Shown: positions 1 to 7,665, numbered from the stretch's first letter. The stretch: 26,359 nt of DNA from Thiobacillus sp. (GCA_011391285.1 JAABQU010000209.1:1-26359); one strand, 5' to 3'. Made by a program: numbers and translations. The notes: generated by a model not told the origin, from the sequence alone.

Positions 1-1
1 C

Positions 2-844
2 GACCCAGCGCTGCCATTCGCTTTCACCTACCTGTTGCTGTTCGGTGCCATGTTCGGCGACATCGGGCACGGCGCGGTGATTCTGCTGCTGGCTGCCGCC
101 CTGCATCGGCGTCTTGGGCGGCTGGCCTGGGTGGGCATCGCGGCGGGTGCCGTGTCGATGCTGTTCGGCCTGCTCTACGGCAGTCTGTTCGGACACGAAA
201 ACCTCATTGACCCGCTCTGGCTGTCGCCGATGCATGACCCGGTTCGGGTGCTGTGGGTGGCGGTGGCTTTCGGCGTCGGTTTTATCGCGCTCACCCTGCT
301 TCTCAACGCAGGCAACAAATGGGCGGCGGGTCAGCGTGCTGAAGCATTATTCGATTCCACCGGTCTTGCCGGGCTGCTGTTCTATCTTGGCACCGTCGGC
401 GGGCTGGCCAGTCTGGCCGGCGTGGTGACTGGTGGGCAGCCCTCGTGGATGCTGGCGGGGACGGGCATCGTTGTGGTGGCTGGCTTCAAATGGCACGAGG
501 CGCTGGGTGGGGTGGGTGAACGCCTGCTGGTGACACTGATCGAGACGCTGGAAACCGCCATCAACCTGTTTTCCAACACGCTGTCGTTCATGCGCGTGGC
601 AGCCTTTAGCCTCAATCACGTTGCGCTGGCGCTGGCGATCTTCACTTTGGCCAACGGGCTGGATGCGGCCGGCCATTGGTTGACCATCACGCTCGGCAAC
701 ATCGTCATCATTGTGCTGGAAGGCGGCATCGTCGCCATCCAGGCGCTGCGTCTGATGTATTACGAGGGGTTCTCGCGCTTTTTCAGCGGGGACGGAACGG
801 AATTCGTGCCGTTGCGACTGTTGTCGCAGCAGGCCAAGGTTTGA
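2..844 (+). CDS. ntpI: A/V-type ATPase subunit I, 5'-truncated (membrane stator subunit)
   Basis: This is the C-terminal membrane half of subunit I (subunit a), which forms the ion half-channels next to the rotor ring. The frame is open from the window edge (it begins D-P-A-L-P-F), so the true start lies upstream; the first in-frame start-like codon at 35 is internal. About 280 residues are visible with several hydrophobic spans. The segment 'FGAMFGDIGHG' matches the conserved first membrane loop of the family. Two arginines expected to line the ion path are present: one in 'SFMRVAAFSLNH' (codon 593-595), matching the essential arginine region of eukaryotic subunit a, and one in 'ALRLMYYE' (codon 749-751). 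The gene ends 26 bases before subunit K, so the two are very likely co-transcribed. The N-terminal cytoplasmic domain is outside the window. Confidence 0.93.
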   Translation, partial: DPALPFAFTYLLLFGAMFGDIGHGAVILLLAAALHRRLGRLAWVGIAAGAVSMLFGLLYGSLFGHENLIDPLWLSPMHDPVRVLWVAVAFGVGFIALTLLLNAGNKWAAGQRAEALFDSTGLAGLLFYLGTVGGLASLAGVVTGGQPSWMLAGTGIVVVAGFKWHEALGGVGERLLVTLIETLETAINLFSNTLSFMRVAAFSLNHVALALAIFTLANGLDAAGHWLTITLGNIVIIVLEGGIVAIQALRLMYYEGFSRFFSGDGTEFVPLRLLSQQAKV

Positions 845-870
845 TGCTTGTTAAAAAAGGGGAAGAGGAC

Positions 871-1308
871 ATGACCTGGTTGATTGCATTGATGAGCTTG
901 CCGGTGGCGGCGACGCTGGGCGCGGGCATCTGGCTGACGTTCAAGCCGCAGCGCATGCCGGAAGCGTGGCTCAAGGGCGGCTTGCTGGCCAATCTCGTGC
1001 TGTTCGGCCTGGGCCTCGCCAGCGTGATGTTGCTGGGCGTGCAGGAAGTGATGGCGGCCGAACCCGTGGCCGGTGGCGCAGTCGAGATCACCCTGGGCAA
1101 GGGGCTGGCGCTGTTGGGTGTCGGCCTGCCCACGGGGCTGGCGGCCATTGCCGCGGCCCTGGCGCTAGGGCCGATCGGCTCCGCTTCACTGGCGGTGATT
1201 GCCGAGAAACCCGAGATGTTCGGCCGCACGCTGGTTTATATGGGGCTGGCCGAGGGGATCGCGATTTACGGCCTGGTCATGTCCATCCTGCTGCTCGGCA
1301 AGCTTTGA
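871..1308 (+). CDS. ntpK: A/V-type ATPase subunit K (rotor-ring proteolipid) with N-terminal extension
   Basis: Rotor-ring subunit of 145 residues that carries the ion across the membrane. I chose the ATG at 871 because a strong purine-rich ribosome site (GGGGAAGAGG) precedes it; an ATG at 844 overlapping the subunit I stop is possible but less well placed. The last 75 residues form one typical c-type hairpin, glycine/alanine rich, with the ion-binding carboxylate in 'GLAEGIAIYG' (Glu128). The first 65 residues contain two further hydrophobic spans (about 3-24 and 34-56) without the hairpin signature, ending in 'EVMAAEP', which resembles a signal-peptide cleavage region such as that of the Thermus proteolipid. 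There is no glutamine at the usual sodium-ligand position of the first helix and glycine follows Glu128, so proton coupling is more likely than sodium. That last point is inference. Confidence 0.9.
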   Translation: MTWLIALMSLPVAATLGAGIWLTFKPQRMPEAWLKGGLLANLVLFGLGLASVMLLGVQEVMAAEPVAGGAVEITLGKGLALLGVGLPTGLAAIAAALALGPIGSASLAVIAEKPEMFGRTLVYMGLAEGIAIYGLVMSILLLGKL

Positions 1309-1312
1309 GCGG

Positions 1313-1657
1313 ATGCATAACGACGCCGACCATCCGTACGGCAGCGCGCGTCTGGTGGTGCTGGGTAGCGCGGGGCTGGCTCACGGCTTCAGTCTGATCG
1401 GTGCCGAGGTGCATGCCGATGCCGACCCGGCCACAGTGGAAAGCGTGCTCGAGCAACTGGCCACAAGCGGCGACGAGGCGCTGGTGCTGCTGGAAACCCA
1501 CCTCGCACATGCTGGTGGTTACTGGTTGAACCGCTTGCGCAACGAAGGCGGCCGCATCGTCATCACCGAACTGCCGCCTCTGCCAGCGCCGCAAGACTAC
1601 GCGCCCGCAGTGGACGCGGTGGTGCGTGCGGTGCTGGGGCCGGACGCCCTGAAATAG
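1313..1657 (+). CDS. ntpF: A/V-type ATPase subunit F (central stalk)
   Basis: A 114-residue protein of the size expected for subunit F, which sits on the central rotor shaft with subunit D. The start is the ATG at 1313, five bases after the stop of K; the ribosome site is weak (GAGCGG), so translation may be coupled to K. The sequence has the subunit F pattern of a small alpha/beta fold: an N-terminal strand 'LVVLGSAGLAHGFSLIG', an alternating middle section, and 'GGRIVITELPPLP' near the end, where the family has a conserved proline-containing segment. In many bacterial operons F lies next to C, just before A; here it precedes E. The call rests on size, position and the N-terminal motif, because subunit F diverges strongly. 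Confidence 0.8.
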   Translation: MHNDADHPYGSARLVVLGSAGLAHGFSLIGAEVHADADPATVESVLEQLATSGDEALVLLETHLAHAGGYWLNRLRNEGGRIVITELPPLPAPQDYAPAVDAVVRAVLGPDALK

Positions 1658-1672
1658 AAGAAGGAGCAATCA

Positions 1673-2323
1673 ATGGAAGCGGATGCGCAGGTTTCCCAAC
1701 TCGAGCAGGCGCTGGTTCAGCAGGCTGAGACGCTGGCGCGCGAGCAGCTGCAGAACGCCGAATCGGCGCGTGCGCGCATCCTGGCCGAGTCGGCTGAAAA
1801 ACGCAAACTGGCGGCGGAACGCGAGATTCTCGCCGCCAAGGTCGAGGCCGAGCGGCTGGTCAGACGGCACAGCCAGGCAGCGGAAACGCGGCTGGCCGCC
1901 GAGCTCGACCGGCTGCGCTGGGCGCTCACGGAATCTGTTTTGTCCGAAGTCAAAACCGCTTTTCACGCCCTGGTGCAGGACGAAACGCGCTATCTGGGTG
2001 TGCTCGAAGCCTGGCTGGCGGCAGCAGCCCAGGCGCTGCCAAAGGGTGACCTGCTGGCGGAAGTTCGCCCCGAAGATGAAAAACGCTTGTTGCCGGTGTG
2101 GGCCGGGATCACCGCGCGCGCCGCGCCGGGACGCGTGGTGACGCTGGCCAGCCACAGCCAGCCAAGCGCAGGCGGCGTCCGGGTGAAGCTGGCCGACAAC
2201 CGCGCGCAACTCGACCAGACCTTCGAAGCCCGGCAGGCGCGACTGGCCGATGAACTGGCACGGGTCGCGATGGAACGCCTGTTCGCCAGTGCGCCCGATC
2301 TCGGCACGCTCATTCACGGATAA
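1673..2323 (+). CDS. ntpE: A/V-type ATPase subunit E (peripheral stalk)
   Basis: A 216-residue subunit E, part of the peripheral stalk that holds the catalytic head still. The ATG follows 'AAGGAGCAATCA', a good ribosome site. Residues 1 to about 95 are a highly charged alpha-helical stretch rich in Ala, Glu, Gln and Arg, as expected for the long coiled coil that pairs with subunit G/H. The C-terminal half is a compact domain including 'GGVRVKLADNRAQLDQTFEARQ', like the GGV-D-N-T-ear pattern of the family; the ending 'LARVAMERLF' is also typical. It lies 15 bases after F and 4 bases before A. No subunit G or C gene is visible between I and D, so those partners, if present, must be encoded upstream of the window or elsewhere. 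Confidence 0.88.
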   Translation: MEADAQVSQLEQALVQQAETLAREQLQNAESARARILAESAEKRKLAAEREILAAKVEAERLVRRHSQAAETRLAAELDRLRWALTESVLSEVKTAFHALVQDETRYLGVLEAWLAAAAQALPKGDLLAEVRPEDEKRLLPVWAGITARAAPGRVVTLASHSQPSAGGVRVKLADNRAQLDQTFEARQARLADELARVAMERLFASAPDLGTLIHG

Positions 2324-2327
2324 ATAC

Positions 2328-4127
2328 ATGGGAAAAATTCTCGAAATCAACGGTCCGCTGGTCAAACTCGAACTGCCGCAAACAGTGATCGGCGAGCAGG
2401 TGCGGGTCGGGCGCCTGGGGTTGGTCGGTGAGGTCATCGGCCGCGACGGCTACTCTGCGTTGGCGCAACTGTACGAAGACACGGCGGGCCTCAGACCCGG
2501 TGAGGTGGCGGAAGGCCTGGGCTGGCCATTGTCGGTGGAACTCGGGCCAGGGCTGCTTGGCGCGATTTTCGACGGCGTGCAACGGCCGCTGCAGGCGGTG
2601 TGGGAACAGAGCGGCGACCGCATCGCGCGCGGCGTCGCGGTGCCTGCGCTGCCGCGCGACAAGGCCTGGCATTTCGTACCTGAGCCGGCGCGCCAGGCCG
2701 GCAGCGTACTGGCGGGCGGCGACGTGCTCGGCACGGTGCAGGAAACCGAATCGATCCGGCACCGCATCCTGACCCCGCCGCTGATCCACGGCGAACTGCT
2801 GGAACTGGCGCCGGAGGGGGATTACACGCTGGAAGAGGCGATCGGCCGGGTGAAGTTGGCCGATGGCCGCATCGAAAAACTTTACCTGTTCCACCGCTGG
2901 CCGGTGCGCACGCCGCGCCCGTTCAAACAGCGTGACCATGCGGTGGCGCCCCTGATCACCGGGCAACGCATTCTCGATACCTTTTATCCTTTATTGAAGG
3001 GGGGCAAGGCGGCGATCCCGGGCCCATTCGGCGCCGGCAAGACAATGCTGCAGCAGCAGATCGCGCGCTGGTGCAACGCCGAGATCGTCATCTATGTCGG
3101 CTGCGGCGAGCGCGGCAATGAGCTCACCGACGTGCTCGAATCCATGCCTTTACTGACCGATCCGCACACCGGCCGCCCACTAATGGAACGCACGCTGTTG
3201 GTGGCCAACACCTCCAACATGCCGGTGGTGGCGCGCGAAGCGTCGATCTACGTCGGCATCACGCTGGCCGAGTATTTCCGCGACCAGGGATACGACGTGG
3301 TGATGGTCGCCGACTCCACCAGCCGCTGGGCCGAAGCGCTGCGCGAAGTCGCAGGGCGGCTGGGGCAGATGCCGGTGGAAGAGGGCTATCCGGCCTATCT
3401 CGGCTCGCGCCTCGCCTCTTTCTATGAGCGCGCCGGGCGCGTCGAAACCTTCGCCGGCGACCACGGCTCGGTGACGCTGATCGGCGCGGTGTCGCCACCC
3501 GGTGGCGACTTCTCCGAACCGGTCACCAGCCACACGAAAGAGATCATCCAGACCTTCTGGGCGCTGTCGAAGGAACTCGCCGACGCGCGCCACTACCCGG
3601 CGGTCGACTGGCTCGAAAGCTTCTCCGGCTACGTGAGTTCGGCTGCGAAGTGGTGGGCGCAACACGTTGATCCGAATTGGGAAAGCGCGCGCGCCGAGGC
3701 GCTGGACCTGCTCGCCGCCTCCGAGGAATTGCAGCGCATCGTCAACCTGGTCGGGGTCGAGGCTTTGTCTTCAGAACAACGCTGGACGCTGGAAGCCGCC
3801 GGGCTGATCAAGGAAGGCCTGCTGCAGCAATCGGCCACCGACGAAATCGACAGTTTCGCCTCGCCGGAAAAACAGTACGCGCTGCTGGCGGCGTTGCTGG
3901 AAATTTATCGCCAGGGCCTGAAGCTGGTGATGCTTGGTGCGCCTGCCAGAAGATTGATCCAGATGCCGCTGCTGGCGCAGGTGCGGCGCTGGAAAAGCCA
4001 ACATAGCTCGGAAGATATTGCTGCGCTCAAGGTCAAAATCGCCGCGATACCGGATGCCTTCGAGCCTCTGCTGCTGGAATACGCGTCCACTGCCACGCCC
4101 TCGATGATAGGGGAGGCCACGCCATGA
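2328..4127 (+). CDS. ntpA: A/V-type ATPase catalytic subunit A
   Basis: Catalytic subunit of 599 residues, normal for the family (about 580-600). It hydrolyses or makes ATP in alternation with B in the A3B3 head. The start is the ATG at 2328, four bases after the stop of E; the frame is open further upstream, but 'MGKILEINGPLVK' is the usual N-terminus. An N-terminal beta-barrel (about 1-75) is followed by the long non-homologous insert typical of A, then the Walker A motif GPFGAGKT at residues 232-239, the conserved 'YVGCGERGNE', the Walker B region 'VVMVADSTSRWAEALRE', and the helical C-terminal domain. The stop overlaps the ATG of B (ATGA), implying translational coupling of the two head subunits. 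Confidence 0.97.
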   Translation: MGKILEINGPLVKLELPQTVIGEQVRVGRLGLVGEVIGRDGYSALAQLYEDTAGLRPGEVAEGLGWPLSVELGPGLLGAIFDGVQRPLQAVWEQSGDRIARGVAVPALPRDKAWHFVPEPARQAGSVLAGGDVLGTVQETESIRHRILTPPLIHGELLELAPEGDYTLEEAIGRVKLADGRIEKLYLFHRWPVRTPRPFKQRDHAVAPLITGQRILDTFYPLLKGGKAAIPGPFGAGKTMLQQQIARWCNAEIVIYVGCGERGNELTDVLESMPLLTDPHTGRPLMERTLLVANTSNMPVVAREASIYVGITLAEYFRDQGYDVVMVADSTSRWAEALREVAGRLGQMPVEEGYPAYLGSRLASFYERAGRVETFAGDHGSVTLIGAVSPPGGDFSEPVTSHTKEIIQTFWALSKELADARHYPAVDWLESFSGYVSSAAKWWAQHVDPNWESARAEALDLLAASEELQRIVNLVGVEALSSEQRWTLEAAGLIKEGLLQQSATDEIDSFASPEKQYALLAALLEIYRQGLKLVMLGAPARRLIQMPLLAQVRRWKSQHSSEDIAALKVKIAAIPDAFEPLLLEYASTATPSMIGEATP

Positions 4128-5506
4128 AAAACGTCGAATTCCGCACCGCCACTTCCGTCCAGGGCGGCCTTGTCGTGATGGGTGGCGTGCCCGGCGTGGC
4201 GGCCGGCTCGCGGGTGCAACTGCGCGATCACGCCGGCCGCATCCGCTCCGGGCTGGTGATCCGCTCGGCCGACGACGCGGTACTGGTGGAAGTATTCGAG
4301 GGCACCGACGAACTCGACCTCGAACGCACCTGGGTCCGCTTCCTCGATGAGCCGTTCAAGCTGCCGCTGTCGCGCGACATCATGGGACGCGTATTCAACG
4401 GCTCCGGCCTGCCGCGCGACGGCCGGCCGCCGATCATTTCCGCCGATCGCCGCGACGTCAATGGCGAGCCGCTCAACCCGGCCGCGCGCGCCTACCCGCG
4501 CGAATTCATCCAGACCGGCATCTCCGCCATCGACGGCATGAACTCGCTGACGCGCGGGCAGAAGCTGCCGATCTTTTCCGGCGGCGGCCTGCCGCACAAC
4601 CGGGTGGCGGCGCAGATCGTGCGCCAGGCCAAGCTGCTGGGTGAGGAGGCCGCCGAATTCGTGATCGTGTTCGCCGCCTTCGGTGCCTCGCACGCCGACG
4701 CACGCTTCTTCCAGGAAAGCTTCGAGGAAAGCGGCGTGCTGAACAAGGTGGTGATGTTCCTCAACCTCGCCGACGAGCCGGTGATCGAACGTCTGCTGAC
4801 GCCGCGCGCGGCGCTGACTGCCGCCGAATACCTCGCCTTCGATCTCGACTACCACGTGCTGGTGGTGATGACCGACATGACCGCCTACGCCGAAGCCTTG
4901 CGGGAAGTCGCGGTGCTGCGCGGAGACGTGCCGGCGCGCAAGGGCTATCCCGGCTATCTGTATTCCGACCTCGCCGAGCTCTACGAGCGCGCCGGGCGCA
5001 TTAAGAACCGGCGCGGTTCGATCACGATGATCCCGGTGCTGTCGATGCCGTCCGACGACATCACCCATCCGATCCCCGACCTCACCGGCTACATCACCGA
5101 AGGGCAGATCGTGCTCGGACGCGAGTTGTCCAATCAGGGCGTGTACCCGCCAGTGACGGTGCTGCCCTCGCTGTCGCGCCTGATGAAGGACGGGGTCGGC
5201 AAGAATTTCACCCGCGAGGACCATCCTCACGTCGCCAGCCAGCTGTTCGCCAGCTACGCCAAGGCGCTGGAAGTCAGGGGACTCGCCGCCATCATCGGTG
5301 CCGAGGAATTGAGCGATGCCGATCGCCGCACGCTGCAATTCGCCGAAGCCTTCGAGCGCCGTTTTATCGGCCAGGGCGAGGATGAGGATCGCAGCATCCA
5401 CGAAACCTTGAATCTCGCGTGGGATCTGTTGTCGATGCTGCCGCCGGAATCGTTGATCCGGGTATCCGAAGACGAGTTGGCCAAGTACCACAAAGGAACG
5501 GCATGA
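4124..5506 (+). CDS. ntpB: A/V-type ATPase regulatory subunit B
   Basis: Non-catalytic head subunit of 460 residues, full length for the family. The ATG overlaps the stop of A by four bases and is preceded by GGGGAGG at a good distance. As expected for B, the P-loop position carries 'FSGGGLPHN' (about residues 149-157) in place of a Walker A lysine/threonine motif. Other family blocks are 'QTGISAIDGMNSL', 'VVMTDMTAYAEALREV', 'GYPGYLYSDLAELYERAG' and 'SMPSDDITHPIPDLTGYI'. Its own stop codon is overlapped by an ATG (ATGA at 5503-5506), but that ATG opens only a 37-codon frame through a palindromic repeat; subunit D begins at 5613. The spacing is unusual for such a compact operon. Confidence 0.97.
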   Translation: MKNVEFRTATSVQGGLVVMGGVPGVAAGSRVQLRDHAGRIRSGLVIRSADDAVLVEVFEGTDELDLERTWVRFLDEPFKLPLSRDIMGRVFNGSGLPRDGRPPIISADRRDVNGEPLNPAARAYPREFIQTGISAIDGMNSLTRGQKLPIFSGGGLPHNRVAAQIVRQAKLLGEEAAEFVIVFAAFGASHADARFFQESFEESGVLNKVVMFLNLADEPVIERLLTPRAALTAAEYLAFDLDYHVLVVMTDMTAYAEALREVAVLRGDVPARKGYPGYLYSDLAELYERAGRIKNRRGSITMIPVLSMPSDDITHPIPDLTGYITEGQIVLGRELSNQGVYPPVTVLPSLSRLMKDGVGKNFTREDHPHVASQLFASYAKALEVRGLAAIIGAEELSDADRRTLQFAEAFERRFIGQGEDEDRSIHETLNLAWDLLSMLPPESLIRVSEDELAKYHKGTA

Positions 5507-5616
5507 AAAAGATGCAAGTTACAAGATGCAAGTTGCAAGAAAAAACAGGAGCTTGCGGCCTTCTTGTAACTTGCAGCTTTAAGCTTGAAGTTGCCGATCG
5601 AAAGGGCGGCCGGTGA
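5503..5616 (+). CDS. Possible 37-codon bridging ORF between subunits B and D
   Basis: This short frame begins with an ATG overlapping the stop of B (ATGA, 5503-5506) and ends with a TGA overlapping the GTG start of D (GTGA, 5613-5616). Ribosomes finishing B could therefore pass through it and reach D. Its product would be Lys/Cys rich, starting 'MKKMQVTRCK', and is mostly the translation of the palindromic repeat, so a function for the peptide itself is doubtful. I list it because the two four-base overlaps are exact. It may instead be a trace of a repeat inserted into what was once a direct B-D junction; D also starts with 'MKK'. Confidence 0.3.
   Translation: MKKMQVTRCKLQEKTGACGLLVTCSFKLEVADRKGGR
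5511..5577. repeat. Short palindromic repeat inserted between ntpB and ntpD
   Basis: Two direct copies of GATGCAAGTT lie at 5511-5520 and 5525-5534. A perfect 14-base inverted repeat joins TGCAAGTTACAAGA (5513-5526) to its reverse complement at 5562-5575. The second left copy can also pair with the right arm with about 15 of 17 bases matching. The stretch is much richer in A and T than the flanking genes. It resembles a small dispersed palindromic element, but other copies cannot be checked here and none was seen elsewhere in this window. In RNA it could form a hairpin between the B and D coding regions and alter the relative amounts of their products. Confidence 0.7.
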
Positions 5617-6254
5617 AGAAGCGTCTCTCCGTTCCGTCCACCAAAAGTGCGCTGCTGCAGGTCGGCCGTCAGGCACGTTTTCTGGAGCAGGGCCGGCAGA
5701 TGCTGGAGAAGAAGCGCGACCTGCTGACCCGCCTGGTGTACGAGCGGCTGGCGCAATACCGTGAGCTGCGTGCGCAGACGGTACGCGAACTGGCCGAGGC
5801 GTATCACTGGCTCGGCATCGTGCAGATGCGCATGGGCGAGCAGATGCTGCGCCAGGTTTCGGTGGGGCTGAAGCCGGCAGTGGCGATCAAGGTGGTGGCG
5901 CGTTCCAGCGTCGGTGTCGAATACCCAAGTGTGTCGGCCGAACCGCTGCCGCTACAGCCGGTGGGGCTGATGTGGACCGATGTCAGCTTTGACGAAGCGC
6001 GCCTGCGGCTGCGTGAGCTGACGGTGACCCTGGCGCGGTTAGGCGAAGCAGAAAATGCCCTTTGGCGCCTGCTCGCGGCCAGCCGCAAAACCCAAAAGCG
6101 CGTCAATGCGCTGAAGTACAACATCATCCCGCGCTACCAAGCCACGGTGCAGCACATTCGTGCGGCACTGGAAGAAGATGAGCGCAACACCTTGTTTCAG
6201 ATCAAGGTTCTGCGCGCGCGCAGCGGCCAGAACGATCACGCGAGCCTTGTCTGA
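5613..6254 (+). CDS. ntpD: A/V-type ATPase subunit D (central shaft)
   Basis: A 213-residue subunit D, the rotor shaft that turns inside the A3B3 head. The start is GTG at 5613; the purine run AAAGGG upstream is a plausible ribosome site. The N-terminus 'VPSTKSALLQVGRQARFLEQG' matches the conserved 'TKSEL..L...L' opening of the family and forms the first arm of a long antiparallel coiled coil; the second arm is near the C-terminus ('RVNALKYNIIPRYQATV'). A divergent middle section (about 80-130) lies between. It is the last ATPase gene visible, and the aldolase follows on the same strand after 106 bases. Confidence 0.92.
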   Translation: MKKRLSVPSTKSALLQVGRQARFLEQGRQMLEKKRDLLTRLVYERLAQYRELRAQTVRELAEAYHWLGIVQMRMGEQMLRQVSVGLKPAVAIKVVARSSVGVEYPSVSAEPLPLQPVGLMWTDVSFDEARLRLRELTVTLARLGEAENALWRLLAASRKTQKRVNALKYNIIPRYQATVQHIRAALEEDERNTLFQIKVLRARSGQNDHASLV

Positions 6255-6259
6255 CCCGC

Positions 6260-6364
6260 ATGATCATGGTGGTCTACGATTCGGATTCCACCCCTGTACG
6301 TCACGCCCAGGTCGTCGGGATCGAGCGAGCCGGCGCCCATCATCACAAAGGAGTGCTTCCATGA
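6260..6364 (+). CDS. Possible 34-codon ORF linking ntpD to the aldolase gene
   Basis: A short frame starts five bases after the stop of subunit D and ends in a TGA that overlaps the aldolase ATG (ATGA, 6361-6364). The product would be 34 residues, beginning 'MIMVVYDSDSTPVRHAQ' and ending 'HHHKGVLP'. I recognise no family. The aldolase has its own ribosome site (AAAGGAG), so coupling is not required. It may be chance, a leader peptide, or a small gene; conservation in relatives would decide. Confidence 0.25.
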   Translation: MIMVVYDSDSTPVRHAQVVGIERAGAHHHKGVLP

Positions 6365-7380
6365 ACCACGAACACACATTGCAGTCCGCAATCGACGACC
6401 TGGTGCAGACAGGTCGCGGCATCCTTGCCGCCGACGAGAGCGCACCGACCATCGCCAAGCGCTTCCAGGCCATCGACGTCGAATCCACTGAGGAAAACCG
6501 GCGTGCCTACCGGTCCCTGCTGCTGACGACGCCGGGGCTGGGTGAATTCATCAGCGGCGTCATCCTGTTTGAGGAAACCCTGATGCAGAAATCGGATGCG
6601 TCTACGTTGTTGCCGGCGGCCGCCTGGGCGCAGAAGATCGTCCCCGGCATCAAGGTGGACAAAGGCAAGATACCGCTGGCCCTGCATCCAGGCGACGAAG
6701 TCACCGAGGGGCTGGACGGCCTGGCAAAGCGGCTGGCGATTTATCGCGGGCAGGGCGCGCGCTTCGCCAAGTGGCGCGAGGTTTACACCATCGGCGAGTT
6801 CCTCCCCAGCGCCAACGGGATCGAAGCCAACGCGGAAATGCTGGCGCGCTATGCGGCGGTGTGCCAGAACGAGGGCTTCGTGCCGATCGTCGAGCCGGAA
6901 GTGCTGATGGATGGCGACCACAGCCTGGCGCGTTGCGCCGAGGTCACCGAGGCCGTTTTGCATGCGGTGTTCCACGCCCTGCATCGTCATCGCGTTGCGC
7001 TCGAACTGATGCTGCTGAAACCCAGCATGGTGCTGCCCGGAAAACTGCAGCCCAAGGCCAGCCCAAAAACCGTCGCTGACGCCACGCTCAGGGTGCTGCG
7101 GCGCACCGTTCCGGCTGCCGTTCCCAGCATCCATTTCCTGTCCGGCGGCCAGGAACCGGAAGAAGCCACCGCTAATCTTAATGCCCTGAACCAGGGTGCG
7201 GGACCGTCTCCCTGGCGCCTCAGCATTTCATATGGACGCGCCCTGCAACAGCCTGCGCTGCAGGCGTGGGGCGGCAAGGCCGAGAATGTCCAGGCGGCCC
7301 AACAGGCGCTGCTGAAGCGCGCACGTCTCAACAGCCTGGCGATGCGCGGCGCCTACCTCGACGAGATGGAGAACGGCTGA
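6361..7380 (+). CDS. Class I fructose-bisphosphate aldolase
   Basis: A 339-residue Schiff-base (metal-independent) aldolase that interconverts fructose 1,6-bisphosphate with dihydroxyacetone phosphate and glyceraldehyde 3-phosphate, in glycolysis, gluconeogenesis and, in autotrophs, the Calvin cycle. The ATG at 6361 follows AAAGGAG at good spacing. Family blocks of the animal/plant-type class I enzyme are clear: 'GRGILAADES' near the N-terminus, 'SGVILFEETL', 'PIVEPEVLMDGDH', and 'LLKPSMVLPGK' with the Schiff-base lysine at residue 220, followed by 'IHFLSGGQ'. Length matches the family. It is cytoplasmic. It lies close behind the ATPase operon on the same strand, but no functional link is evident from the sequence alone. 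The call is firm; I give no gene symbol because usage differs between aldolase classes. Confidence 0.96.
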   Translation: MNHEHTLQSAIDDLVQTGRGILAADESAPTIAKRFQAIDVESTEENRRAYRSLLLTTPGLGEFISGVILFEETLMQKSDASTLLPAAAWAQKIVPGIKVDKGKIPLALHPGDEVTEGLDGLAKRLAIYRGQGARFAKWREVYTIGEFLPSANGIEANAEMLARYAAVCQNEGFVPIVEPEVLMDGDHSLARCAEVTEAVLHAVFHALHRHRVALELMLLKPSMVLPGKLQPKASPKTVADATLRVLRRTVPAAVPSIHFLSGGQEPEEATANLNALNQGAGPSPWRLSISYGRALQQPALQAWGGKAENVQAAQQALLKRARLNSLAMRGAYLDEMENG

Positions 7381-7397
7381 CGTGGCTGATCAAGGCG

Positions 7398-7665
7398 TCA
7401 CGCCACGCGCAGGGTGAGGATGCGGATCACCAGATTGCCTGCTGGGTCGGTGGCTGCTCCTTCCAGCCAGTGCTGCCAGGATCTGCCCTCCGAGCCGTCC
7501 GGACTGTATTTGTGCATGAGGAAACCGGTTTCGGCGAGGATGCTGGCCGGGTGGAATCGACAGCGGGATGCCGATCATCGAGTCCACCGCCCTCTGAGCG
7601 ATGAGATTTCCGCCCAGCTCGCCGTCTGCGGCTACGTCGCCTGAAGGTACGCCGTCGGTGGACTG
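7398..7665 (-). pseudogene. Probable decayed coding remnant, frameshifted, unknown family
   Basis: The interval between the aldolase and the BON-domain gene holds no intact gene. On the minus strand, directly after the TAG of the BON gene and in the same frame, a protein-like stretch reads 'DVAADGELGGNLIAQRA' and 'VDSMIGIPLSIP'. Near 7550 the protein-like signal shifts to another frame and continues 'ILAETGFLMHKYSPDGSEG' and 'WLEGAATDPAGNLVIRILTL', with a stop at 7398-7400. There is no good start codon or ribosome site. The simplest reading is the broken end of a gene that has lost its start and suffered a frameshift. I do not recognise the family. It could also be chance open frame in high-GC DNA. 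Confidence 0.35.

Noticed and set aside
3905..5491. A 528-codon open frame on the minus strand opposite ATPase subunits A and B
   Set aside because: It lies antisense to two strongly conserved genes, has low-complexity His/Arg/Gly/Gln-rich composition and no ribosome site; long antisense frames are common in high-GC DNA.
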